From Verrucomicrobiota bacterium (GTDB lineage Bacteria > Verrucomicrobiota > Verrucomicrobiia > Limisphaerales > UBA9464), in the NCBI GenBank assembly GCA_947464705.1, contig CANHYD010000015.1:1-15374 (forward strand): 15,374 nt of DNA, written 5' to 3'. Of this stretch, positions 1-9,989 are shown piece by piece. The notes beneath the pieces are model-generated. The model was not told where the DNA came from and did not search any database. It saw only the letters and a program-made list of their open reading frames with translations. How positions within the stretch are numbered: position 1 is the first letter of the stretch; every line of letters begins with the position of its first letter. Both the position numbers and the translations under genes were made by a program.

Positions 1-2696
<2,696 letters not shown>

Positions 2697-2893
2697 GGGC
2701 AAGATGAAGTCTTCTGGGGTTGAGTCTTGGTTGGGGTGCCTGGGACGGTTCCAATCACTCACAATCGGTATGGAATCCCGATCGGGGTGGATGGACCCGC
2801 TGCAAACCTCTGTTTTCGGCCAAAAACCTGGGGGGAATTCCTTGTTTCCCTGCTTATTTTCCCTGTTTTTTCGGCGTTCTTCAGCGGTTTCCG

Positions 2894-2909
2894 ACCCAAC
2901 GGGTTGGGG
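2894..2909 (-). promoter_or_regulatory. Weaker second NrdR-like box upstream of nrdJ (box 2)
   Basis: A 14-base palindrome (CCCAAC GG GTTGGG, 2895-2908) sits with its centre exactly 31 bases from the centre of box 1, close to three helical turns. That spacing is typical of paired NrdR boxes. The outer half-sites fit the consensus (C, A/T, A and T, A/T, G), but the central ATAT is replaced by CGGG, giving 9 of 16 matches. Alone it would not be convincing; the spacing is the argument. Confidence 0.3.
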
Positions 2910-2924
2910 CGGCTAATAAAATTA

Positions 2925-2940
2925 CCCCCATATCTTGTGG
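2925..2940 (-). promoter_or_regulatory. Candidate NrdR box upstream of nrdJ (box 1)
   Basis: The 16-mer CCCCCATATCTTGTGG matches the published NrdR-box consensus acaCwAtATaTwGtgt at 11 of 16 positions, including all six of the strongly conserved ones. It lies directly downstream (in the nrdJ direction) of a possible -35 TTGTAA at 2946-2941 and upstream of a weak -10 TAATTT at 2924-2919. A bound repressor would therefore block the promoter. NrdR represses ribonucleotide reductase genes in most bacteria, so the location fits. Confidence 0.55.
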
Positions 2941-3221
2941 TTACAAGTCGCTTCTCCACAAAAAGCTACGTTCTCGTTAATCCATCGGAAACTCTCCTTT
3001 TTTGACAATTGTAAACGAGCCGGATTCGACCTTCCTGGGGCCCTTTTCACCCATCCAAACGGGTGTCGGCACCTTGCCGAAGGCCCTCTCCGTGAAGTCC
3101 CTTGCAGTCGCCCATCCCGGGCGGCCCCTTGCGGGATCGTCTGGGGGCGCGGGTTCCAAGAAGGACCTGTTTCCCGGCTTTGCCGGCGGCTTCTGGCACA
3201 GTAGCTTTGCCGGCGACCGAT

Positions 3222-4220
3222 ATGATCCGCTCGTTCGCCTTCACCACTACCGGACGGCTCCATTCTAGGGACATCGACTTGTTCCTGATGCCGACCCTCT
3301 TGGCGGACACCAACCTCTTCCTGTGGGTGGATTTGGAGGATGCGACCCCGGAAGACACCCGCAAGCTGCTGGAGGGCGTGTTCCACTTCCATCCGCTCTC
3401 AGTCGAAGACTGCATCAACGAGAGTCCCTCGCCGAAGGTCGAGACCTACGAGCCCAAGGAAGACGACCGCTTCAACCCCTACTTGTTCATGGTCATCCAT
3501 GCCGTGGACTACAGCCGCAAAGACGGGGCCTTCGCCACCAGTGAGCTCAACTTCTTCCTCGGGAAGAACTTCCTGGTCACCTACCACACCGTGCCCTTGC
3601 GGAGCATCGCCGTCATCGAGGAGCGCTGCCTGCGCAGTACCGTTCACGTGGCCCGCGCGCCCGATCGTGTGGCGCATGCCTTGCTCGACTCGCTGGTCGA
3701 CAACTACAAGCCCGCCCTCGAGGAGCTCAGCATGGAGATCGCCGACCTCGAGACCGAGGTGCTGGAACGGCCCGATCCGGCCACGTTGCAGCAGATTCTC
3801 AAGGTGAAGAAGGAAGTGCTCCACCTGCGCCAGATCATCGGCCCGCAGCGCGAGGTGCTGCAGCGTTTCGCTCGGGGTGAGTTCAAGCTGATCCGCGCTC
3901 ATCTGGTGCCCTACTACCGTGACGTGTACGACGGGCTCTTCCACATCGGCGAACTGGCTCACGGGTACATGGATTCCCTTTCGGGCATCCTCCAGATCTA
4001 CCTGAACATGTCGGCCAATCGGACCAGCGAGATCGTGAAGGTGCTCACCATGATCACCATCATCACCACGCCCATGACCCTCATCGCCTCGTGGTACGGC
4101 ATGAATTTCAAGGGCATGCCCGAGATCGACCAACCGCATGGCTACGCTTTCGCCATCGTGCTGACGCTTATCACCACCGGGCTGACCTTCATCTATTTCC
4201 GGCAAAAGCGATGGCTCTGA
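3222..4220 (+). CDS. corA: CorA-family magnesium/cobalt channel
   Basis: A 332-residue member of the CorA family, pentameric inner-membrane channels for Mg2+ (also Co2+/Ni2+). The long N-terminal cytoplasmic part (about 1-270) is alpha/beta followed by long helices, including a charged stretch around residues 160-230 that would form the stalk helix. Two membrane helices follow: about 275-292 and 308-326. The signature GMN selectivity motif is at residues 293-295, just after the first helix, and is followed by an acidic-containing loop (FKGMPEID). The short tail FRQKRWL is cytosolic and basic, as usual. The start at ATG 3222 gives the normal family length; an upstream extension to 3102 is possible but does not resemble the family. 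No Shine-Dalgarno is visible. The stop codon overlaps the next gene by 10 bases, implying co-transcription and perhaps coupled translation. No M-box-like Mg2+ leader was recognised. Confidence 0.92.
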   Translation: MIRSFAFTTTGRLHSRDIDLFLMPTLLADTNLFLWVDLEDATPEDTRKLLEGVFHFHPLSVEDCINESPSPKVETYEPKEDDRFNPYLFMVIHAVDYSRKDGAFATSELNFFLGKNFLVTYHTVPLRSIAVIEERCLRSTVHVARAPDRVAHALLDSLVDNYKPALEELSMEIADLETEVLERPDPATLQQILKVKKEVLHLRQIIGPQREVLQRFARGEFKLIRAHLVPYYRDVYDGLFHIGELAHGYMDSLSGILQIYLNMSANRTSEIVKVLTMITIITTPMTLIASWYGMNFKGMPEIDQPHGYAFAIVLTLITTGLTFIYFRQKRWL

Positions 4221-5431
4221 ATCGGCGCAACCGGGTCAAATCCGGCTTCCTCGACAAGGCCCTGGGGCATCTCGGACGCTTCGATCCCAGCGGTCTTCAG
4301 AGCGTCGTGCAACGGTTGGCCCAGGAGCGGGAGTTCCTCGAGAGTCTCTTCAACACCATCGACTCGGGCATCATCGTCACCGACGACCAGGGGCGCATGG
4401 TGTACATCAACCTCATGGCCTCCCGCATGCTGGGCATTCCGCCGGAGACCGCGGAAGAGGAGTTGGTCACGCGCTACCTGCCCGATCTGGACTGGGCCCA
4501 CATCTCCGCCCTCGATCAGGCCGGTGGCAACGGGATGTTCCGGACCGAGTTCGAGGTGGAGTATCCCCGGCACCGGCTGATCCGTTTGCACGTCCGACCG
4601 CTCGATGGTGCGGCACCCGGGAGTTCTGGACTTGTCCTGGTTCTCAGTGATGCCACCGAAGCCCGGCAGGCCACCTCCGAGGCGGTCGAGGCCGAACGGG
4701 TCCATGCGCTGACCCTCTTGGCCGGCAGCCTCGCCCACGAGATCGGCAATCCACTCAACGCGCTGCACATCCACCTCCAACTCATGGCCCGTGAAGTGCG
4801 CAAGCTTCAGCGCATCGACGGCGTGCCCGACCTGAAGGAAGCGGTGGATCGGCTCGACGGCTTCTTGGGCGTGGCGACCGGCGAGATCGATCGGCTCGAC
4901 TACATCATCACCGAGTTCCTCCAGGCGCTGCGTCCCTCGGCACCCAAGCTCCAGGCCGGCGCCCTCAACGATACAGGACTGGAGACCTTGGCCTTGCTTC
5001 GGCCAGAGCTCGAAGATCGAGGGCTCAAGGTGGTCACCGAACTGGCCTCGGGTTTGCCACCGGTGCTCTTCGACCCGGCCCAGCTCAAGCAGGTGTTGGT
5101 CAACCTCCTCAAGAATGCCATGCAAGCCACGCCGCCGCAGGGGACGCTCACCCTGCGCAGCGGGTCCACGCCGGAGGCGGTGTGGATGGCGGTCAGCGAC
5201 ACGGGGCCAGGCATCCCGCCCGATCAGTTGAACCGCATCTTCGAGCCGTTCTACACCACCAAGAACAAGGGCACCGGCCTGGGCTTGCTCATCGTCCAGC
5301 GGATCATCCGCGACCATGGCGGCCGGATCGAACTGGAGAGCACTGTGGGCAAGGGCACCACCTTCAAGCTCTGGCTGCCGTTGCGGGACCGCCGCCCGCG
5401 CATGATTGCCTCGAGCACCTCATCAACCTGA
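4211..5431 (+). CDS. Cytoplasmic PAS-domain sensor histidine kinase (NtrB-like)
   Basis: A 406-residue two-component sensor kinase. After a short N-terminal helix (about 28-46) comes a PAS domain (about 45-150; TIDSGIIVTDDQGRMVYIN). A HisKA dimerisation domain follows with phospho-acceptor H176 in LAGSLAHEIGNPLN. The ATPase domain has an N box (N302 in VNLLKNAMQAT), G1 DTGPGIP at 330-336, F box FEPFYTT at 344-350 and G2 GTGLGL at 354-359. All catalytic boxes look intact. There is no signal peptide or membrane segment, so it should sense a cytoplasmic signal. It starts at ATG 4211 inside the last codons of corA. No response regulator is encoded next to it, so it is an orphan; the gene after it is on the other strand beyond a terminator. 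The H-box form NPLNALHIHLQLM resembles NtrB/AtoS-type kinases, which usually work with sigma-54 activators, but the partner is unknown. Confidence 0.93.
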   Translation: MALNRRNRVKSGFLDKALGHLGRFDPSGLQSVVQRLAQEREFLESLFNTIDSGIIVTDDQGRMVYINLMASRMLGIPPETAEEELVTRYLPDLDWAHISALDQAGGNGMFRTEFEVEYPRHRLIRLHVRPLDGAAPGSSGLVLVLSDATEARQATSEAVEAERVHALTLLAGSLAHEIGNPLNALHIHLQLMAREVRKLQRIDGVPDLKEAVDRLDGFLGVATGEIDRLDYIITEFLQALRPSAPKLQAGALNDTGLETLALLRPELEDRGLKVVTELASGLPPVLFDPAQLKQVLVNLLKNAMQATPPQGTLTLRSGSTPEAVWMAVSDTGPGIPPDQLNRIFEPFYTTKNKGTGLGLLIVQRIIRDHGGRIELESTVGKGTTFKLWLPLRDRRPRMIASSTSST

Positions 5432-5489
5432 TCGATCCGAGGCGGGTCACGGAGTGGAGCGTCCGGGGATGGGGCATTCCGAAAGAAAA

Positions 5490-5520
5490 AGCCGGCATCC
5501 CTGGGAAGGGAATGCCGGCT
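5490..5520. terminator. Bidirectional rho-independent terminator between the convergent kinase and DUF6797 genes
   Basis: An inverted repeat, AGCCGGCAT ... ATGCCGGCT (5490-5498 with 5512-5520), is extended by three further G-C pairs across a one-base bulge. On the minus strand it is followed by TTTTTCTTTC, a good U-tract for ending the DUF6797 transcript. On the plus strand it is followed by TCTGTTTT, adequate for the corA-kinase transcript. It sits between two convergent genes, where a shared terminator is expected. Confidence 0.85.
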
Positions 5521-5539
5521 TCTGTTTTGACCGGTGGGT

Positions 5540-7897
5540 TCAGCGGAACGCGATGATCGAATCCCCCAGCTTGTGGATGGTTCCGATGATCTCCGAGCGC
5601 ATCTCCGCGCCATCGGCCGCGTTCAGGGTGAACTTCACGCTGTACTGATCGGCCTTGGTGAGGCCGTCGATGGCCAGGAAGACGCTCTTGCCGTCGACCG
5701 ACAAGGTCGCCGACTTCACTTCCAGTTTGTCATGCCCGTCCTTGCCCGGGTTCTTGACCGACAGTTCCGGGGATCCGTAGCCGCCGCTGTAGCGGTAGTT
5801 CCACAGTTCCACCGAGTAGTTGGCCGCATCCTGCGCCACTTCGGTCTTGAGTGGGGTGCTGAAGGTGATCTTCAGCCCGTTCTTGGCCGCGTGGGCCTTG
5901 AGGGCGGTGTGGACCGGTTTGCCGGTGTAGCGGACGCGGAAGAATCCGCCATCGCGGGTCGCCGCATTTTGCCAGCCCTTGAGACCCGACAGGTAGAGCT
6001 GACCGTCCTGGGGGCTGAAGCGCCCACGCATGATGCCGCTTTGGAACTTGAGTCCGAAGGGCACTAGCGAGGCCTGAGTGGTGCCACCGACGGTGTCCAT
6101 GCCCACGCCATAGAGCAGGCACTTGCCGTAGCTCATGAAGAGCGGCGCACCCTTCCAGGGTCCCCACTTGTCGCTGGTGACGTACACCTGACCACCGCTG
6201 GAGTTGTCCCAGCGCATGGGCAGCCAGGCGATGGGTTCGTCGTAGCCGGTGGGGATGGGCATGGCGCTGTCCCAGCCCTTGAGCTTGTGGGCCTTGCGGG
6301 CCTCGGGGTCGCTTGGATTGACGCGGATCTCGCGGCCATCCGCATACTTCAGGGTAAGTTCGCGCTGGGCGGCCGGAACCATGCCCATGAAGGCGCCGGG
6401 TCGGACCAGGTTCAGCTTCGAGGAAGGCATCCAATGGCCCTGGTTGTCGCCCACCAGCACCGTGTCGTCGGGTCCGACGGTCATGCCGTTCGGGGCCCGC
6501 AGTCCGGTCGCGAAGACCTCCATCTGCTTTCCATCGGGCGACACCTTGAGGATGGTGCCCTGATGGGGTGAGCTCACGCTGGGTTCCCACGGCGCACCCT
6601 TGGCGTAGTAGAAGTTGCCCTTCGAGTCGGTGTGCAAATCGAGGACGAACTCGTGGTAGTTGGGCGTGACGACCGTGTCGTTGTTGAAGTTCTCGTACGA
6701 GTCGGCCTCGCCGTCCCGGTTCAAATCCTTGAGGCGGGTGATCTGGTCGCGGCCGGCCACGTAGATGTCGCCCTTCACGACCTTGAGACCGAGCGGCTGG
6801 AACAAGCCGGTGGCGAAGCGCTTCCAGGTGAGCTTCTCGAGCTTGTCGTCGATGCCCGAGACAATCCAAACGTCGCCGTGGAAGGTGCAAACCGCGGCTC
6901 GTCCGTCGGGGAGGAAGTCGAAGCCCCCGAGGAAGGTGCTCACCCGGTACGGATTGGGGAACGGCTCGGTGAGGGTGTCGACGACGTAGCTGCCGTCGCC
7001 GCCGCCCGTGTTGAGCTTGCCCTGGGTGGAGACCGTCTCCGTCCAGTGAGCCGGCCCGCCTTGGGTCAGCTTGCGGAGGTCGGCAGCCTTGCCGGCCAGC
7101 TGGGGCAGGGCATCACCCGAGGTGATCGCGATGCGGAAGGCTGATCCGGCGCGGGCCTTGGCCAGCGTGAACACCACCTGGCCGTCGCGCACTTGCAGGG
7201 CTCCCTGGATGCCCTCGTCCACCGTGACCGCCAGGAACGTGCCCTGGGTGGCGTCGCGCAGCACCAGGCCGTTGTTGCCGGTGGAGCTGGCGACCGCACC
7301 AGCCGGGGCCTTGGCGATGACGATCTGACCGCCGCGGAGTGATCCGAGCGGCTGGATCGTGCGCACGATGACCGGCTTGTCGGCGGTACCTTCGAGCGAG
7401 GGGCTCTCCAGCACCTCAGTGCCGCCTACGGTGTATTTCAGCACCACCTGATTGCCGTGCAGGTAGAGCCCCTCGTAGTGGGCCCAGTCCTTGGGCAGCG
7501 GTCCCTGGTGGTCTTTGCGCGCATCGGTCAGGTTGCCGCGGGTGTCCGACCAACCCGGACCCATCGCGGTCTCGAACACGATGTTGGTGCCCTTGACCGA
7601 GGGAGGCGGCGGCCACTCGATCTTGGTCAGGGTGTTGCCGAATTCGAGGAATTCGCCGGTCCAGGCCACCGACAGCCGCAGCGTGTCGAGGTCGTAGACC
7701 ACGTGGCTGCGTTGATCGGTGCCTAGGTTGATGGCCAGGCCCTTCATGGCTGCGGCGACGCCCTTGCCGCGCATGACCGTGCCGGACCAGAACGGTCCGC
7801 GCATCGGCCCGGTCGCCGGGGCCTGCGCCACGAGGCTCGAGGGCAGGAGCGGCAACGCCGCCGCCGCCACAAGGCTCCAGAATGCAGATGACTTCAT
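5540..7897 (-). CDS. Secreted DUF6797 protein with sorbosone-dehydrogenase-like beta-propeller
   Basis: A 785-residue exported protein. Residues 1-26 are a clear signal peptide (MKSS, hydrophobic LVAAAALPLL, cleavage after AQA). The N-terminal part (about 30-170; GPFWSGTVMRGKGVAAAMKG) matches what I know as DUF6797, common in Verrucomicrobiota and Planctomycetota. About 330-660 looks like the beta-propeller of PQQ-type glucose/sorbosone dehydrogenases, with repeated blade motifs such as GLFQPLGLKVVKGDIYVAG and GLRAPNGMTVGPDDTVLVG. A calcium-loop motif DLNRDGEADSYENF begins at residue 391. The last 110 residues look like an Ig/FN3-type beta domain. I see no CxxCH haem motif, although relatives often carry a cytochrome c domain. 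The ATG at 7897 is chosen because it directly precedes the signal peptide. It follows the CPBP protease gene by 83 bases on the same strand. Oxidation of a sugar-like substrate in the periplasm is plausible but unproven. Confidence 0.85.
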   Translation of the reverse strand: MKSSAFWSLVAAAALPLLPSSLVAQAPATGPMRGPFWSGTVMRGKGVAAAMKGLAINLGTDQRSHVVYDLDTLRLSVAWTGEFLEFGNTLTKIEWPPPPSVKGTNIVFETAMGPGWSDTRGNLTDARKDHQGPLPKDWAHYEGLYLHGNQVVLKYTVGGTEVLESPSLEGTADKPVIVRTIQPLGSLRGGQIVIAKAPAGAVASSTGNNGLVLRDATQGTFLAVTVDEGIQGALQVRDGQVVFTLAKARAGSAFRIAITSGDALPQLAGKAADLRKLTQGGPAHWTETVSTQGKLNTGGGDGSYVVDTLTEPFPNPYRVSTFLGGFDFLPDGRAAVCTFHGDVWIVSGIDDKLEKLTWKRFATGLFQPLGLKVVKGDIYVAGRDQITRLKDLNRDGEADSYENFNNDTVVTPNYHEFVLDLHTDSKGNFYYAKGAPWEPSVSSPHQGTILKVSPDGKQMEVFATGLRAPNGMTVGPDDTVLVGDNQGHWMPSSKLNLVRPGAFMGMVPAAQRELTLKYADGREIRVNPSDPEARKAHKLKGWDSAMPIPTGYDEPIAWLPMRWDNSSGGQVYVTSDKWGPWKGAPLFMSYGKCLLYGVGMDTVGGTTQASLVPFGLKFQSGIMRGRFSPQDGQLYLSGLKGWQNAATRDGGFFRVRYTGKPVHTALKAHAAKNGLKITFSTPLKTEVAQDAANYSVELWNYRYSGGYGSPELSVKNPGKDGHDKLEVKSATLSVDGKSVFLAIDGLTKADQYSVKFTLNAADGAEMRSEIIGTIHKLGDSIIAFR

Positions 7898-7980
7898 GGA
7901 TGAGGAGTAATTGAGGACGCCACAAACCGTCCGCCACCCCCATCCACAACGCAAGGTCTACCGTCAGTCACTGGCCCCGA

Positions 7981-9351
7981 TCAATCGCCCTTCGGGATCG
8001 CCATCAGGATCAACACGAAATCAAACCCGCCGTGGACGATGGCGGAGACGGTCGTGTTGGTCTTTTTCCGGATCAATCCGAGCACCAGCCCGGTGATGAA
8101 GACCGAACACAGCGCGTCCCAATGGTATTGATAGGCGTGCATCGCGGTGAAGAAGCAGTTCGAGAGCAGGATGCCGAGGCGGGGTTGCAAGATGCCGCGC
8201 ACGGCGACTTCTTCTCCCAAACCGGCGGTCACTCCAATGATGATGGCTCCCAGGGGAGTGAAGTAGCTCGAGAACAGAGCCTCGACGGCTGAGGCGTCGG
8301 TGGTTTTCCAGCCGAAGGCCTGCCACGTCCGCGTGATGCCCAGATCCATCAATTCTCCAAGGCCCAAGAGCAGGGCGGTGAGCAGCACCGCGACCCCCAA
8401 TTGCAGGATGGAGATCCGCTGCAGGCCCAGGCGTTCGAGTGTCTGGGTGGTGTTGCGACGGATACCCATGCCCACCGCCAGCATCGCACCACCCAGGGTC
8501 CAGACCAGGCTGTAGAGGTTGTCACGGAGCATCCCTTCGGCGCCCCGGTTTTGGGTGATTTCCGCGGCGAATTCCGCCGACCGTTGCATTGCCAACAAAA
8601 TGGGCGGTTCACCGAGGATCAGCAGGGGCATGCAGCAGGACAGCGTCAGCGAGACCGTGGTGCCCAGGGCCAGGAGCCGGACACTCGTCCATTCGGTGGT
8701 TCCGCTCAGCCACCTAAAACCCAAGGGTGATTGGTGCAGGATGGGCCGGAAGGCCGGAATCACGCACAGCAACGATAAGCACATCACCAAGAGCACCTCG
8801 TAGTTGCCTCTCACGCCGTTTTCGGACATGGCCCGGAGACTGATGCCGCCGTTGAACAAGGCCATCAGGATCAGCGTTCCTCCCAAGATCAGCCACGACA
8901 CCTGACGGGCCCAAGAGCGTTCCAGCCCGAGGTAGGCCGCCACGGCCATCGTGGAGAAGATGCATGTCGTCCAACTGCCCAACAGCAGGCGCCCCAATTC
9001 TCCGGGGATGAACAAGGCCAGCAGGCTGGCCGCCATGAGCACTCCCAGCCCGATGAAGGCCCCGGGCGAAACCGGATCGGCCACGGGCCTCCGCGGCGAG
9101 AACATCGGCGGCAGAGGATTGTCGACCCGAGGGGGTGGCCCCTCGGTTTCCGGGAGGATGGGGGGTGGCTCAGGAAACCCCTTTGCTAGAATTTCAGCGC
9201 TCGCCGAAGGGACTGGCGGCGGGAGCAACCACGGAGGGTAGTCATCCGAAGCCGACCCGACCGGGGGTTCAGGGACTTCCGCGAGGATCGGAGGCTCTGG
9301 AATGACGGGCGGATTCCCGGGGATTCGGGCGTGGTCGTCGGGTTGATTCAT
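7981..9351 (-). CDS. CPBP-family intramembrane glutamic protease with proline-rich N-terminal tail
   Basis: A 456-residue membrane protein of the CPBP (CAAX protease / bacteriocin-processing, Rce1-like) family. The catalytic signature is complete: E380-E381 and R385 in GEEVAVRG (EExxxR), H405 in FFTAMHAYQ (FxxxH), and H440 with D444 in VHGGFDF. About eight hydrophobic segments can be seen (near 97-115, 127-144, 151-168, 185-202, 224-247, 278-296, 314-335, 364-378), plus two more around the H405 and H440 motifs. Residues 1-95 are an unusual cytosolic-looking tail very rich in proline (about one residue in three), probably disordered. Family members process prenylated proteins in eukaryotes and peptides or membrane substrates in bacteria; the substrate here cannot be told. 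The gene precedes the DUF6797 gene on the same strand. The only Shine-Dalgarno-like AGGAG lies about 17 bases before the ATG, inside a small hairpin (9358-9373). Confidence 0.9.
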   Translation of the reverse strand: MNQPDDHARIPGNPPVIPEPPILAEVPEPPVGSASDDYPPWLLPPPVPSASAEILAKGFPEPPPILPETEGPPPRVDNPLPPMFSPRRPVADPVSPGAFIGLGVLMAASLLALFIPGELGRLLLGSWTTCIFSTMAVAAYLGLERSWARQVSWLILGGTLILMALFNGGISLRAMSENGVRGNYEVLLVMCLSLLCVIPAFRPILHQSPLGFRWLSGTTEWTSVRLLALGTTVSLTLSCCMPLLILGEPPILLAMQRSAEFAAEITQNRGAEGMLRDNLYSLVWTLGGAMLAVGMGIRRNTTQTLERLGLQRISILQLGVAVLLTALLLGLGELMDLGITRTWQAFGWKTTDASAVEALFSSYFTPLGAIIIGVTAGLGEEVAVRGILQPRLGILLSNCFFTAMHAYQYHWDALCSVFITGLVLGLIRKKTNTTVSAIVHGGFDFVLILMAIPKGD

Positions 9352-9460
9352 GAGCCGAGGAGTCCGAACTCCTTAATTGGAACCCACGGCCATTAGCCCT
9401 GGATCAACGAAGAGCTCGATGCTGGAACCTTGCCGTTGGATGACCCCGTGGCGCAATTTC

Positions 9461-9474
9461 ATTGATGAATCAAT
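9461..9474. promoter_or_regulatory. AT-rich palindrome upstream of the CPBP protease gene
   Basis: ATTGAT-GA-ATCAAT is a perfect 6+6 inverted repeat with a 2-base centre, about 110 bases upstream of the protease start. Its size and symmetry suit a dimeric repressor site. No regulator can be named. Confidence 0.3.
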
Positions 9475-9751
9475 TGGTTAAAAAAGCAGGGAACTTGGGT
9501 GTCGCGACGAGCGTCCGACGACCTCCGGGGTCGGGATCAGGGGCCGGCGCTGCGGTCCCTTGGGGGTCTCCTGAAGGCCGGCGACGACCGAAGCCCCGTT
9601 CATCGTGCCGGTGGAAGGCGGGGACCTTTGAGTCCGTGGCGGGCCCAATTTGCGCCTCGGCCCAACCCATCGCCCACCCGGGCTCCGGCACATCCCTCGC
9701 TCGGCAACTTTCGAGGAGAACCGCGCACGGATATTGGATGTGGCCCAAGGT

Positions 9752-9788
9752 GGCCAAAAAAGCCGCCAATCTGGGGGCCTTTTGGGGC
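9752..9788. repeat. Imperfect hairpin in the intergenic region
   Basis: Two 17-base arms (9752-9768 and 9772-9788) pair at 13 of 17 positions around a 3-base loop. The left arm also belongs to the diverged 26-base repeat shared with 9474-9499. No U-tract follows, so it is not an obvious terminator; a degenerate palindromic repeat (REP-like) is more likely. Confidence 0.4.
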
Positions 9789-9939
9789 ATGAACCCGCCC
9801 CATAATCCACGTTGCCCGACGATCCAAACGCGGGGGCTCAAGTCGCGACCAGAATCCAGTGGTCCCGTGGTGGGTGGAGCAAAATAGTGATCTGCAAGTC
9901 ATTCCGAGGATTTGCGAAAAAAAACTTAAGCCACCGCAG

Positions 9940-9969
9940 TTGACGAAAGAAAAACTGTGACGCTATGTA
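9940..9969 (+). promoter_or_regulatory. Probable promoter of the nrdB-dcd-nrdA operon
   Basis: A -35 hexamer TTGACG (9940-9945, 5 of 6 to consensus) is followed after 18 bases by TATGTA (9964-9969), a weak -10. It predicts a transcript start near 9976 and a leader of about 190 bases to the nrdB ATG at 10166. The first candidate NrdR box overlaps the -10 and the second covers the region just after the start point, as expected for a repressed promoter. Confidence 0.45.
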
Positions 9970-9973
9970 GTGG
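9958..9973 (+). promoter_or_regulatory. Candidate NrdR box upstream of nrdB (promoter-proximal)
   Basis: The 16-mer TGACGCTATGTAGTGG matches the NrdR consensus acaCwAtATaTwGtgt at 10 of 16 positions, including a strong right half (TAGTG). Its centre is 32 bases from that of the better box at 9990-10005, which is the usual tandem spacing. It overlaps the proposed -10 element. Confidence 0.45.
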
Positions 9974-9989
9974 CCATCGGTACGGCGCA

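Larger units (their letters stand above)
2697..3221. promoter_or_regulatory. Divergent intergenic control region between nrdJ and corA
   Basis: This 525-base gap separates the divergent nrdJ and corA starts and holds no convincing gene. It is AT-richer than its flanks between about 2860 and 3015. It contains the candidate NrdR boxes listed separately, a near-palindrome at 3001-3015 with core ACAATTGT, and a perfect 12-base direct repeat (GCTTTGCCGGCG at 3177-3188 and 3204-3215) just before corA. A consensus -35 hexamer TTGACA lies at 3002-3007 on the plus strand, but I see no good -10 at the right distance. The nrdJ leader would be roughly 200 bases long. I looked for a cobalamin riboswitch (B12 box) in it and did not find one. 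Confidence 0.6.
9352..9939. other. Long non-coding divergent region with degenerate repeats
   Basis: About 590 bases between the protease start and the nrdB promoter hold no gene I can support. Open frames exist on both strands, but they overlap one another, encode Pro/Arg/Gly-rich sequence and match no family I recognise. Structures seen are: a hairpin at 9358-9373 (AGGAGT/ACTCCT); a 14-base palindrome ATTGAT-GA-ATCAAT at 9461-9474; two diverged copies of a 26-base unit centred on GGNNAAAAAAGCNG (9474-9499 and 9750-9775, 18 of 26 identical); and a hairpin at 9752-9788. No rRNA, tRNA, RNase P or SRP RNA signature was found. Confidence 0.6.

Noticed and set aside
2697..2924. A cobalamin riboswitch in the nrdJ leader
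   Set aside because: I looked for the B12 box and the conserved core segments on the minus strand and found none. A covariance-model search would settle it.
3399..4205. A 268-codon minus-strand frame opposite corA
   Set aside because: Shadow of corA: the plus-strand frame has the GMN motif and membrane helices, while the minus-strand product is His/Asp/Val-rich and without a family.
9462..9887. A 141-codon plus-strand frame and overlapping minus-strand frames (9470-9841, 9600-9902)
   Set aside because: Three frames compete over the same stretch. All give Pro/Arg/Gly-rich low-complexity products, third-base GC looks lower than in the real genes, and there is no known motif. A small novel gene cannot be fully excluded.
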